Source: Chiayiivirga flava
Lineage (GTDB): Bacteria > Pseudomonadota > Gammaproteobacteria > Xanthomonadales > Xanthomonadaceae
Assembly: GCF_014202825.1 (NCBI RefSeq)
Contig: NZ_JACHHP010000001.1
Coordinates: forward strand, 558,001-622,000
Direction: 5' to 3'
DNA length: 64,000 nt
Shown here piece by piece: positions 44,391 to 53,235 of this stretch. Position 1 is the first letter of the stretch. Every line of letters starts with the position of its first letter. The position numbers and the translations under genes are program-made. The notes under the pieces are model-generated. The model did no database searches. It saw nothing but the letters and a program-made list of their open reading frames with translations, and was not told where the DNA came from.

Positions 44391-47116
44391 CCCGCCGCGT
44401 CGTCGTCCGCGAGGTCTTCGACCAGGCGCTCGCGCAGGAAACGCAGCGCCGGATCGAGCGTGGCCGGGTCGCGGGCGAGGAACGGGTCGATGGCTTCGCG
44501 CCGCACGCGGACCGCGTCGGCGGTGCGGCCCGAATCGCGGTAGACGGCGTACAACTGCGACTGCGCGTTGACGCGGTCGCGTTCCCCGATGTCCAGCGCC
44601 AGCAGTGCGCGCAGTGCATCGATCGCCGCTTGCGCGTCGCCGCCGGCGGACAGCAGCCGGGCCAGCAACAGCTGCGCCTCGATCGTCTCCTGGTGCATCG
44701 GGCCGAGCACGGCGGTCCGCGCGGCCAGGTTGCTGCGCGCCAGCGCGATGGCCTCGTCGTAGCGCTCCAGCTTGCCGAGCAGGTCGGCAACGTTGCCGGC
44801 CGAGCGCAAGGTGTCCTGGTGGTTCGGCCCGAGGACGCGCGCGCGCGCCTCGAAGGCTTCGCGCTGCAGCGGCAGCGCCTGTTCGAAGCGCCCCTCGCGC
44901 ACCAGCGTGGCGGCGAGATTGTTGATCCAGCGCAGCGTGTCCGGATGGGTGGCGCCCTGCGTGCGCCGCGCGACCGCGACCACGCGTTCGAGCTGCGCGA
45001 TGGCTTCGTCCGCGCGTCCCATGCGCGACAGCGTCGAGGCAAGGTTGTTCAGCGCGCCCAGGGTCTTCGGATGCTCGTCGCCGTGCAGGCGACGCAGGGT
45101 GTCGTACACCTGTTGCTGCAGATCGAGCGCACCGTCGAAATCGTCGAGCGCGCCGCGGATGGCGGCCACGTTGAGCATCGAACCGAGCAGGTCGGGATCG
45201 TCCGGCGGCAGCAGGCCGCGACGCACCTCCAGCACGGCTTCGAAGTGATCGCGCGCCTCCTCGCGGCGGCCGGCGCGCACCAGGCTGATGGCAAGATTGT
45301 TGCGCACCTTCAGCGCCTGCAGATCGCGTTCGCCGCGCTCGGCCACGATGCGCGCCAGCAGCGCCTCCTGCACCTGCAGCGCCGCGGCGGTTTCGCCCTG
45401 GTCGTTGAGCGTCACCGCGTAGGCGGCGGCGATCCGTTCGCGCAGGTCGAGCGGAAGGTCGGCACGATCGGTGGTGCGACGGTAGAGGCCTTCCAGGATC
45501 GTGCGGGCGGCGGCAAGGTCGCCGGATTCGCCGAGTGCGGTGCCGAGTTCGGATTCCGCCTGCAGCGTCGGCAGCGCGTCCGGGCCCAACTGTGTCTGGC
45601 GCGCGTCGAGCACGGCGCGCCAAAGCTCCGCGGCGCGCGCATAGCCGCCGATCGCCATGTACACCTCGGCCGCGGACGCGCGCAGGTCCGCGGCCACCTG
45701 CGGCTGGTCCGCGAAATCGCGATCGATCGATGCCAGTGCTCCCGCCAGCACGAAACGATCGAGCGCGGTGCGCGCAAGATCGCTCGGCGCGATGCGCTGC
45801 GTGGCGGCGTCGAACTGCGCCAGCACGGTGTCGCGCTGTGCATCGCGCGCGAGCTGCGTTGCCAATTGCTCGCGCTGCGCGGCAATGAGGCCGGTGCCCA
45901 TTGCCGCGATGTCGATGCCCTTGAGCGTCGCCTGCTGGAACGCAACGACCTGCTCCAGTTCGCGCCCGCGCGCCTCGGCCACGCGACGCTGCGCATCGGC
46001 CTGCCACAGGCCGTAGAGCGACAACGCGAGGCCGGCAAGCAGCGCCGCCAGCGCCACACCGGCTGTGGCGATGCCCAGCCGGTTGCGCCGCACGAATTTG
46101 CCGAGCACGTACCGCCGACTCGCGGGCGCGGCCGCGACCGGATATCCGTCGAGATAGCAGCGCAGGTCGGCCGCGAACGCCGCCGCGCTGTCGTAGCGCG
46201 CGTCGCGTTCGGGGGCGATGGCCTTGAGCGCGATCCAGTCCAGATCGTCGCGCAGGTTGCGCCGCAGGCTCGGCAGGCTCAGTCCCTGGCGCTGCGCCAC
46301 GCCCGCGGCGCGCTCGCGCAGCGTGTCGAGCGCGCGCGACGGCGGCCGCAGCGTGGTGGCCGCATCGTGGCCGCCGACGCCGCCGGGTCGCAGGCCGGTC
46401 AGCAGTTCGTACAGGATCACGCCGAGCGCGTAGACGTCGCTGCGAAGATCCACCGCGGCGGCCGACACGCCGGCCTGTTCCGGGCTCATGTAGTCCGGCG
46501 TGCCGACGATTTCGCTGCCGCTGCCGGCCGCGAGCGAGCGCGTGGTGGCGGTGGCGATGCCGAAATCGATGATGCGCGGCAGCGCACGCCCGTCGACGGT
46601 GGAGACGAGGATGTTGGCCGGCTTCAGATCGCGGTGGATGATGCCCTTCTGGTGCGCGTGCTGCACGCCCTCGCACACGCGGATCAGCAGCTCCAGGCGT
46701 GCGCGCAGCGTCAGGCGATGCAGCTCGCAGTACCGCAGCAGCGAGTCGCCCTCGATGAACTCCATCGCGAAGTACGGCGCGCCGTCGTCGTCGGTGCCGG
46801 CGTCGAAGATCTGCGCGATGGCCGGGTGCTGCATCTGCGCGAGCACCTGGCGCTCGATCTCGAACCAGGCGAGCTGGCGCGCATCCAGGCGCCGCAGCCG
46901 CAGCCGCTTGAGTGCCACCGTGCGACGCACCGGTTCGAGCTGCTCCGCACGGTAGACCTCGCCCATGCCGCCGCTGCCGAGCACGGCCGCGATGCGGAAG
47001 TGGCCGATGCGATCGCCCGGCAGGATGCGTTCGTCGCCGTCCGGCGGCGCTGTCGCCGGCCCGGCGCGGGTGTTCAGGCGCTGGGTGGGATCCAGCGCGT
47101 CGTCGGACGCGGTCAT
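44387..47116 (-). CDS. Hanks-type Ser/Thr protein kinase with TPR receptor domain
   Basis: 909 residues. The kinase domain at about 38-325 is complete: glycine loop LGSGGMGEVYRAE (46-58), ATP-binding Lys70, HRDLKPANIL (161-170), DFGIATA (184-190) and GTPDYMSPEQ. One membrane helix follows at about 348-371. The C-terminal 500 residues hold tetratricopeptide repeats (such as LGALNNLASTLSRMGRADEAIAQLERVV), presumably outside the membrane. The ATG at 47116 has GGAGGGG upstream and a GATAAT box at 47148-47153. It is divergent from an FHA-GGDEF gene. Confidence 0.93.
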   Translation of the reverse strand: MTASDDALDPTQRLNTRAGPATAPPDGDERILPGDRIGHFRIAAVLGSGGMGEVYRAEQLEPVRRTVALKRLRLRRLDARQLAWFEIERQVLAQMQHPAIAQIFDAGTDDDGAPYFAMEFIEGDSLLRYCELHRLTLRARLELLIRVCEGVQHAHQKGIIHRDLKPANILVSTVDGRALPRIIDFGIATATTRSLAAGSGSEIVGTPDYMSPEQAGVSAAAVDLRSDVYALGVILYELLTGLRPGGVGGHDAATTLRPPSRALDTLRERAAGVAQRQGLSLPSLRRNLRDDLDWIALKAIAPERDARYDSAAAFAADLRCYLDGYPVAAAPASRRYVLGKFVRRNRLGIATAGVALAALLAGLALSLYGLWQADAQRRVAEARGRELEQVVAFQQATLKGIDIAAMGTGLIAAQREQLATQLARDAQRDTVLAQFDAATQRIAPSDLARTALDRFVLAGALASIDRDFADQPQVAADLRASAAEVYMAIGGYARAAELWRAVLDARQTQLGPDALPTLQAESELGTALGESGDLAAARTILEGLYRRTTDRADLPLDLRERIAAAYAVTLNDQGETAAALQVQEALLARIVAERGERDLQALKVRNNLAISLVRAGRREEARDHFEAVLEVRRGLLPPDDPDLLGSMLNVAAIRGALDDFDGALDLQQQVYDTLRRLHGDEHPKTLGALNNLASTLSRMGRADEAIAQLERVVAVARRTQGATHPDTLRWINNLAATLVREGRFEQALPLQREAFEARARVLGPNHQDTLRSAGNVADLLGKLERYDEAIALARSNLAARTAVLGPMHQETIEAQLLLARLLSAGGDAQAAIDALRALLALDIGERDRVNAQSQLYAVYRDSGRTADAVRVRREAIDPFLARDPATLDPALRFLRERLVEDLADDDAAG

Positions 47117-47147
47117 CGTCCCCTCCCCCTGTGGTCGGAACCGCCAC

Positions 47148-47213
47148 ATTATCCGCCCGGACGCCCCCGGAAACCGCCGCCCGGGCCGGCCCGGGGCACT
47201 TTTTCGCTAAACT
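47148..47213. promoter_or_regulatory. Divergent -10 boxes between kinase and FHA-GGDEF genes
   Basis: Minus-strand GATAAT (47148-47153) is 32 nt before the kinase ATG. Plus-strand TAAACT (47208-47213) is 25 nt before the GGDEF ATG. The start codons are 122 nt apart, so both promoters fit within this short region and could be co-regulated. Confidence 0.4.
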
Positions 47214-47238
47214 GCCGCGGCACCCCGCCGGCCCTCCG

Positions 47239-48141
47239 ATGACCGCTCCGACCGACCGCGACACCACCCAGCGCACGCAGATCAGCCCGGGCCCCGACGC
47301 GCCCGCGCCGCATTCGGCCTGCGTGGTGGTGATCCACGGCGAAGGCCTGGGCAAGCGCGCGGACATTTCGACCGATCCGCTGGTGGTGGGCCGCTCGCAC
47401 GAGGCCGATCTCTACATCCCGCATCCGAGCGTCTCGCGCCAGCATTGCGCCGTGTGGCACGAGCACGGGCGCTACCGCATCCGCGATCTGGGCTCGACCA
47501 ACCGCACCCGCGTCAACGAGCGTGTGATCGATGTCAGCGATCTTGCCGATGGCGACCACGTCACGGTCGGCGAGTCGATCCTCAAGTTCATCAGTCACGC
47601 CAGCGTCGAAGCGCGCTACCACGAGGAAGTGCACCAGCTCGCGAGCCACGATTCGCTCACCGATTTCAGCAACCGGCGGCATTTCCTCGAACTGCTGGAG
47701 AAGGAGATCGCGCGCGCCGAGCACCAGCGCCGCGCGCTGTCGCTCGCGATTCTCGATGTCGATCACTTCAAGCGCATCAACGACCGCCACGGCCATCCCG
47801 GCGGCGACGTGGTGCTGCGCCAGATCGCGGCGCTGGTGCGTTCGCAGCTGCGTGCAGACGAACTGGTGGGCCGCATCGGCGGCGAGGAGTTCGCAATCGT
47901 CTATCCCGACGCCGATCCCGCCGCCGTGCGCATCCGCTGCGAGGCGCTGCGCGAAACCGTGGCACGCAGTTCGGTGAGCGTGGGTGACAGCGCGATGCAG
48001 ATGACGGTGAGCATCGGCATCGCGCATCTGGGTCCCGCGTGCCCCGACCGTTCCAGCCTGATGCGCGCGGCCGATGCGGCGCTGTACCGGGCCAAGGAGA
48101 CGGGTCGCAACCGCATCTGCGTCGCGGGCGACGGCGACTGA
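47239..48141 (+). CDS. FHA domain-containing diguanylate cyclase (GGDEF)
   Basis: 300 residues. An N-terminal FHA domain (about 48-122) has the phosphopeptide-binding GRS (51-53), SRQHC (66-70) and STN (86-88) motifs. A GGDEF domain (about 135-296) follows: LTDFSNRRHF, ILDVDHFKRINDRHGHPGGD, and the active-site GGEEF at 214-218. The inhibitory I-site position reads RADE (205-208) instead of RxxD. No membrane segment. It makes c-di-GMP and is expected to sense phosphothreonine. Divergent from the Hanks kinase. Confidence 0.95.
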   Translation: MTAPTDRDTTQRTQISPGPDAPAPHSACVVVIHGEGLGKRADISTDPLVVGRSHEADLYIPHPSVSRQHCAVWHEHGRYRIRDLGSTNRTRVNERVIDVSDLADGDHVTVGESILKFISHASVEARYHEEVHQLASHDSLTDFSNRRHFLELLEKEIARAEHQRRALSLAILDVDHFKRINDRHGHPGGDVVLRQIAALVRSQLRADELVGRIGGEEFAIVYPDADPAAVRIRCEALRETVARSSVSVGDSAMQMTVSIGIAHLGPACPDRSSLMRAADAALYRAKETGRNRICVAGDGD

Positions 48142-48201
48142 CCGCAGACCCGCACCCCGCAGCGCGTATGCTGCGCCGACTTCCGCCGACGGACCCGCCC
48201 G

Positions 48202-48669
48202 ATGCACCCGAACGCACAGCTGATCGAGACCTTCTACCGCGCGTTCCAGCGGCGCGATGCCGAGGCGATGGCGGCGTGTTACGCGACGGATGTGGTGTTC
48301 GAGGATCCCGCGTTCGGCGAATTGCGCGGCGCGGACGCAGGCGACATGTGGCGGATGCTGTGCGCGCGAGCGAAGGATCTCGACGTGCGGTTCTCGGCGG
48401 TGCAGGCAGACGACACTGCCGGACGCGCGCACTGGGAGGCGGACTACCTGTTTGCGCGGACCGGACGCCCGGTGCATAACCGCATCGACGCGACGTTCCG
48501 CTTCCGCGACGGGTTGATCGTGGAGCATCGCGACCGGTTCGATCTGTGGGCGTGGTCGCGCCAGGCACTCGGACTGCCGGGCCTGCTGCTCGGGTGGTCA
48601 CCGCTGGTGCGCAACACGGTGCGTGCGCAGGCGCGCAGCGGGCTGACGCAGTTCCAGTCGAAGCGCTGA
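48202..48669 (+). CDS. SnoaL-like (NTF2 fold) protein
   Basis: 155 residues of the nuclear transport factor 2-like/SnoaL fold. Seen: NAQLIETFYRAFQRRDAEAMAACYATDVVFEDPAFGELRG, the N-terminal helix-strand pattern, and ATFRFRDGLIVEHRDRFDLWAW, the usual strand pair before the last helix. A C-terminal amphipathic extension (LGWSPLVRNTVRAQ) is typical of a subset of these proteins. Ligand or substrate unknown. It follows the GGDEF gene by 60 nt on the same strand. Confidence 0.85.
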   Translation: MHPNAQLIETFYRAFQRRDAEAMAACYATDVVFEDPAFGELRGADAGDMWRMLCARAKDLDVRFSAVQADDTAGRAHWEADYLFARTGRPVHNRIDATFRFRDGLIVEHRDRFDLWAWSRQALGLPGLLLGWSPLVRNTVRAQARSGLTQFQSKR

Positions 48670-48670
48670 C

Positions 48671-48775
48671 TGCGTTTCCTGTCCCGTCGGGTGCGTTTCG
48701 CTCCCCGCCGGGTGCATCTCTTTCTCCGCCGAGTGCGTGTCCTTTTCCGCCGGTTGCATCTCCTTCTCCCACCGG
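48671..48775. repeat. 21-bp tandem repeat, five units
   Basis: Five consecutive units of exactly 21 bp start at 48671, 48692, 48713, 48734 and 48755, each beginning TGCRTnTC and ending CCGSSG or similar. The last unit overlaps a GGGAGAAGG element (from 48762). On the minus strand they read as seven-residue repeats (such as MQPAEKDTHSAEKEMHPAG), but I do not support a gene there. Confidence 0.8.
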
Positions 48776-49085
48776 GAGAAGGTGCCGAAGGCGGATGAGG
48801 GAGGCGCACCGCAGGTGCACCGCGCGCTCGGACGAGCGCTGTTGCCTTCAGGGTCCGAGTGGCGTGTGGGGCCCATCCCGCATCCGCCCCGCGTTCGGCC
48901 GGCGGTAGCCGCCTCACCCTTCTCCCGATGGGATAAGGAACAGCCGCTCGCTGGAGCCTTTGATGCCTTCGAAGTTACGAGGCTCGTCCCTCATCCGCCC
49001 TGCGTTCGGCCGGCGGTAGCCGCCTCACCGTTCTCCCGGCGGGAGAAGGAAGGGCCACTCGCTGAAGCCTTCGCAAGCTGCGTGG
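48762..49085. repeat. GGGAGAAGG element followed by a 111-nt direct duplication
   Basis: A standard element (48762-48804, GGTGCCGAAGGCGGATGAGGGAGG) is followed by two direct copies, offset by 111 nt, of CATCCGCC..GCGTTCGGCCGGCGGTAGCCGCCTCACC plus an element core (48881 and 48992). The first copy has a decayed core (CCCTTCTCCCGATGGGATAAGG), the second an intact one. With the tandem repeat they make up the 433-nt gap between the SnoaL-like gene and ispG, which otherwise holds nothing recognisable. Confidence 0.75.
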
Positions 49086-49102
49086 TCGCGCGGGGTCAGC
49101 GC

Positions 49103-50359
49103 TCAGGCGCTGGCCGGCAGCCTGCCGTAGGTGTTCGCCACGTAATCGTCGATCAGCGCCACGAACTCCTGCGCGATGTTCTCGCCGCGCAGCGTCACCG
49201 CCTTCTTACCGTCGATGAACACCGGCGCGGCCGGCGCCTCCCCGGTGCCGGGCAGCGAGATGCCGATGTTGGCGTGGCGCGATTCGCCCGGGCCGTTGAC
49301 GATGCAGCCCATCACCGCGAGCGTGAGGTTTTCCGCGCCCGGATGCGTGATCTTCCACTCCGGCATCTTTCCGCGCACGTGCTCCTGCACCACTTTCGCG
49401 AGCTCCTGGAAGAACTCGGACGTGGTGCGACCGCAACCCGGGCACGCGGTCACCAGCGGCGTGAACGCGCGCAGGCCCATCGTCTGCAGCAGCTCCTGCG
49501 CCACGATGACTTCCTGCGTGCGCGACTGCCCCGGCTCGGGCGTGAGCGAGATGCGGATCGTGTCGCCGATGCCTTCCTGCAGCAGCACGGCGAGCGCCGC
49601 GCTCGATGCCACGATGCCCTTGCTGCCCATGCCCGCCTCGGTCAGGCCCAGGTGCAGCGCGTAGTCGCAGCGCGCGGCCAGGTTCCGATAGACGGCGATC
49701 AGGTCCTGCACCCCGCTGACCTTGCACGAGAGCACGATGCGTTCGGGTGCAAGGCCAATCTCCACCGCACGCGCGGCCGAGTCGAGCGCGGAACGGATCA
49801 GCGCCTCGCGCAGCACCGCGGCCGCGTCCCACGGTTCGGCGCGCGCGGCGTTTTCGTCCATCAGGCGCGCGGCCAGTTCCTGGTCGAGCGAACCCCAGTT
49901 GGCGCCGATGCGCACGGGCTTGTCGTGCCTGATCGCAAGCTCGATCAGCGTTGCGAATTGCGTGTCGCGCTTGCGTCCGAAACCGACGTTGCCGGGGTTG
50001 ATGCGGTACTTGGCCAGCGCCACGGCGGCGGCTGGTTCCTGCGTCAGCAGGGTGTGGCCGTTGTAGTGGAAGTCGCCGATCAGCGGCACGTCCACGCCCA
50101 TGAGATCGAGCTTGTCGCGGATGCGCGGCACGGCCGCGGCGGCCTCGGCGGTGTTGACCGTGATGCGCACGAGCTCGGAACCCGCGCGCCACAGTTCGGC
50201 CACCTGTTTCGTGGTGGAGGCGACGTCGGCGGTGTCGGTGTTGGTCATCGACTGCACCACCACCGGCGCGTCGCCGCCGACCGCGATGCGCCCCACGCGG
50301 CCCGCGAGCGAACGCCGGCGTGCGCGCGGCAGCGCCGCGGTCGGAACGGGCGTGCTCAT
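49103..50359 (-). CDS. ispG: 4-hydroxy-3-methylbut-2-en-1-yl diphosphate synthase (flavodoxin)
   Basis: IspG (GcpE), 418 residues, the [4Fe-4S] enzyme of the MEP isoprenoid pathway. [19 protein letters not shown] and [10 protein letters not shown] lie in the barrel domain, [14 protein letters not shown] follows, and the cluster ligands are in [15 protein letters not shown] and [19 protein letters not shown]. The length fits the long bacterial form with the INGPGE block. The ATG at 50359 overlaps the stop of the preceding gene (ATGA, 50356-50359). Confidence 0.97.
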   Translation of the reverse strand: MSTPVPTAALPRARRRSLAGRVGRIAVGGDAPVVVQSMTNTDTADVASTTKQVAELWRAGSELVRITVNTAEAAAAVPRIRDKLDLMGVDVPLIGDFHYNGHTLLTQEPAAAVALAKYRINPGNVGFGRKRDTQFATLIELAIRHDKPVRIGANWGSLDQELAARLMDENAARAEPWDAAAVLREALIRSALDSAARAVEIGLAPERIVLSCKVSGVQDLIAVYRNLAARCDYALHLGLTEAGMGSKGIVASSAALAVLLQEGIGDTIRISLTPEPGQSRTQEVIVAQELLQTMGLRAFTPLVTACPGCGRTTSEFFQELAKVVQEHVRGKMPEWKITHPGAENLTLAVMGCIVNGPGESRHANIGISLPGTGEAPAAPVFIDGKKAVTLRGENIAQEFVALIDDYVANTYGRLPASA

Positions 50360-52035
50360 GCGGCGGCGACCGGCTGGGCGGCGAGCAGCAGGTAGTCGCC
50401 GGCGTTTTCGAGCACGCGCACATCGTCGCATTCGGAGATCTGCGCTTGGGTTTCCTCGAACTGCTCGGGGTCGGCAGCGCGCGCCACTTCGATGCGGTCG
50501 ACCTGCGCGTCGAGCACCGACGGTGCAAGGAAATGCATCGCGCCGGCATCCTGCGCGCGCAGTCGATCGATCTGGATGCCGCGCAGTGGGGCGCGCGGCA
50601 CGCCGTTGGCGTCGAGGCTGCGCAGGCCCACGGCCCAGGCGCGGCGCGCGAGCAGTTCGATGCCGGCATCGACGCCACCCTGCGGGTCGTAGCGCAGCCA
50701 GCGGATCACGCCCACCATCCAGATACGCGCCTCGCGCTCGATCAGCGTGTCGCCCGAGAGCGTCGACGTGAGGCCCACGAGTTCGCCGACGCGCGCGCGC
50801 ACGTGCTCGGCGCGATCCCACGCCAGGCGATAGCCGCCCAGGCTCTGGTCGAGCACGCGTCCGCGTGCGGTGGGGATACGCGCGGCATCAACGCCGGCGT
50901 GCGCCCACGCCGCGCGTTCGTCGCTGGTGGCGCCGACACCGCGCACCTCGCGCATGAAGGTATCGAAGTCCAGGCTGCCGGCGAGGTAATAGTGCAGGCC
51001 GCTCAGGCCGATCACGGTGTCGAGCGCGTGCACCGCGCCCAGGCGCTGGTGGCCGCGGTCGGCCGCCTGGCCCCACGACTGGCGCAGGCGGCGCAGCAGG
51101 TCGGCCGGCGCCACCAGCGTGCGGTTGCGAGCCAGGCGCACGTGCGCGTTGCCCTCGCCGACGCCGTCGAGCGCCGCATCGAGCGCGGTGCGCAGCGACG
51201 CCAGATCGATCCACAGCAGGGCTTGGCCGTCGCTGACGCGCTCCTCGGGCAGGTAGCCCGGACCGCGGTCCTCGATCACCGGCACGGCGAAGGAACCGTC
51301 GCCGTGGCGCACGGCTTCGAGCGAAAGCATGGCGGCAAGATCGCGCGTGACCGGCCACAGGTCGGCCTGCTCGCGCTGGGTGAAGCGGTACGGGTTGGAC
51401 AGCGCCAGCAGCAGCGCATGCGAGTACAGCTGCTGCGGCGACAGCGCGGCACGCTCCACCGGTTCGTCGACGGCCTTGTCGGCAAGGCCGGCGCCCTGGG
51501 CGAAACGGAACAGCGCGTGCAGCGCGGCCCAGACGCCGTCCTCGGGGGTACGGTAGAGGAAATAGCTCGCCGCCAGATGGCGCGCCGCGTGGTAGATGGC
51601 GCGTGCGATGGCCTGCGCCACCTGCCCGCCGCGCATGAACGGGACGCTGCCGGCCGGCGCGCAGGCCTCCACCACCGCGATGCGGTAGCCGAGTGCCAGT
51701 TCGCGCTGGAACGCGAGGATCTGTTCGGCGATCTTCTCCTTGGCCGGCGGCAGCGGGAACGAACTGCCCTGCAGCTGGGCGTCGAGCTGCGCGATGGCGT
51801 CGATCAGCGAGGGTCGCAGCGCATCGAGCACGGTCAGGCGCTGCAACCCGTCGAGGCGGGTCTCGCGCAACGACGCGAGCGCATCGGCCAGCTGGCGCTG
51901 CGTGCCCGCCTGGTTGGCGCGCGGCAGCGCATCCACCCATGCCTTCACGCGCCGCGCATCGGTCGGAAACGACTGCGCATTCGGGGGATGCCGGAGCGGC
52001 AACGGATCGCGCAATGACACGTAGGCCTGGTTCAT
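50356..52035 (-). CDS. Large uncharacterised protein with PilZ-like C-terminal segment
   Basis: 559 residues, no signal peptide or membrane helix. About residues 1-370 are mostly helical and unrecognised ([35 protein letters not shown]). Residues about 386-466 look like a PilZ fold: [18 protein letters not shown] carries the D-x-S-x-x-G motif (396-401), and [25 protein letters not shown] resembles the last PilZ strands. The classic RxxxR site is not at its normal spacing. It may bind c-di-GMP or be a degenerate PilZ protein. Translationally coupled with ispG. Confidence 0.75.
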   Translation of the reverse strand: MNQAYVSLRDPLPLRHPPNAQSFPTDARRVKAWVDALPRANQAGTQRQLADALASLRETRLDGLQRLTVLDALRPSLIDAIAQLDAQLQGSSFPLPPAKEKIAEQILAFQRELALGYRIAVVEACAPAGSVPFMRGGQVAQAIARAIYHAARHLAASYFLYRTPEDGVWAALHALFRFAQGAGLADKAVDEPVERAALSPQQLYSHALLLALSNPYRFTQREQADLWPVTRDLAAMLSLEAVRHGDGSFAVPVIEDRGPGYLPEERVSDGQALLWIDLASLRTALDAALDGVGEGNAHVRLARNRTLVAPADLLRRLRQSWGQAADRGHQRLGAVHALDTVIGLSGLHYYLAGSLDFDTFMREVRGVGATSDERAAWAHAGVDAARIPTARGRVLDQSLGGYRLAWDRAEHVRARVGELVGLTSTLSGDTLIEREARIWMVGVIRWLRYDPQGGVDAGIELLARRAWAVGLRSLDANGVPRAPLRGIQIDRLRAQDAGAMHFLAPSVLDAQVDRIEVARAADPEQFEETQAQISECDDVRVLENAGDYLLLAAQPVAAA

Positions 52036-52164
52036 CGCATGCCCGGTCGGAAACTGCCGTCTAGTCTAGCGCGGCGGCGGTGGCCCGCGCCCCGGGTTGA
52101 CGCGGTGCGTCCATCCCGGGGACGCTGCCGGCAGCCGAACCGGCTGCTGCCCCGAGAGTCCGCC

Positions 52165-53196
52165 ATGCCGCCGTTCGCGTCCACCCTTCTGGTTGCCGCC
52201 ATGCTCCTGCCTGCCGCTCCTGCCCTCGCCGCCGAACCCGTCCTGGTCATCCACGGCGGCGCCGGCGTGATCCGTGCCGATCTGGATCCGGCGCAGGAGC
52301 GCGACGCCCGCGCCGCGCTCGAACGCGCGCTGCGCGCCGGCCATGCGGTGCTTGCCGCCGGCGGTCCCGCGCTCGACGCGGTGCAGGCCGCCATCGTGGT
52401 GCTGGAGGACGACCCCTCGTTCAACGCCGGCCACGGCGCCGTCTTCACCCACGACGGCTACAACGAGCTCGACGCCGCGCTGATGGACGGCGCCACGCTG
52501 CGCGCCGGCGCCGTGGCCGGGGTGCGGCGCGTGAAGAACCCGATCGCCCTGGCGCGCGCCGTGATGGAACGCTCGCGCCACGTGATGCTGACCGGCGCCG
52601 GCGCCGAAGCCTTCGCGCAGGAGGTCGGCACCGAGCTGGTGGACCCGGCCTACTTCCGCACCGAACGGCGCTGGAAGCAACTGCAGAAGGCCTTGCGCGA
52701 CGAAGCAGGCGGCCAGGCCTACGTCGATACGCCGCCGGCGCAGTACACCGGCACGGTCGGCGCGGTGGCGCTCGATCGTGCCGGACGCCTGGCGGCGGGC
52801 ACCTCCACCGGCGGCATGACCAACAAGCGCTACGGCCGGGTCGGCGATGCGCCGATCATCGGCGCGGGCACCTACGCGAACGCCGTGTGCGCGGTGTCCG
52901 GCACCGGCTGGGGCGAGTTCTACATCCGCACCGCGGCCGCGCACGACATCTGCGCGCGCGTCGCCTACCTGCGCCAGCCCGTCGCCGCGGCGGCGGACGC
53001 GGTGATCAATGCCGCCATCCCGAAGCTCGGCGGCGACGGCGGCGCCATCGCGCTGGCGGCCGACGGCAGCATTGCGTTGCCGTTCAACACCGACGGCATG
53101 CATCGCGGCTGGATCGGTGCCGATGGCGTGCCGCACGTGGCGATCTTCGCCGACGAAACGCTGCCGCTGCCGGCTGCGGCGGACGCCGCGGAGTAG
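52165..53196 (+). CDS. iaaA: Isoaspartyl peptidase/L-asparaginase (Ntn hydrolase), secreted
   Basis: 343-residue type III asparaginase/isoaspartyl dipeptidase. An N-terminal signal peptide (residues 1-23, ending ALAAEP) indicates the periplasm. Ntn-hydrolase features: VLVIHGGAGVI, NAGHGAVFTHDG, autoprocessing Thr197 in GTVGAVALD, and GTSTGGMTNKRYGRVGDAPIIGAGTYAN. Autocleavage before Thr197 would give alpha and beta subunits. The start ATG at 52165 gives the signal peptide directly. It is divergent from the PilZ-like gene. Confidence 0.95.
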   Translation: MPPFASTLLVAAMLLPAAPALAAEPVLVIHGGAGVIRADLDPAQERDARAALERALRAGHAVLAAGGPALDAVQAAIVVLEDDPSFNAGHGAVFTHDGYNELDAALMDGATLRAGAVAGVRRVKNPIALARAVMERSRHVMLTGAGAEAFAQEVGTELVDPAYFRTERRWKQLQKALRDEAGGQAYVDTPPAQYTGTVGAVALDRAGRLAAGTSTGGMTNKRYGRVGDAPIIGAGTYANAVCAVSGTGWGEFYIRTAAAHDICARVAYLRQPVAAAADAVINAAIPKLGGDGGAIALAADGSIALPFNTDGMHRGWIGADGVPHVAIFADETLPLPAAADAAE

Positions 53197-53235
53197 GCGC
53201 ACGGCGCCTGCCGTTCGCGCCGCGGCACACTGCGC

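Noticed and set aside
44039-47242. Long plus-strand frame opposite the kinase
   Set aside because: It begins inside the EamA gene and continues as antisense of the kinase, giving an Arg/Ala/Gln-rich sequence with no motif.
48598-48876. Short minus-strand frame containing heptad repeats
   Set aside because: The repeated peptide comes from the 21-bp tandem array. No ribosome-binding site, no known domain, and the frame overlaps the SnoaL-like gene.
644-49085. Repeats as a CRISPR array
   Set aside because: Copies are dispersed, in both orientations, with no regular spacers or cas genes.
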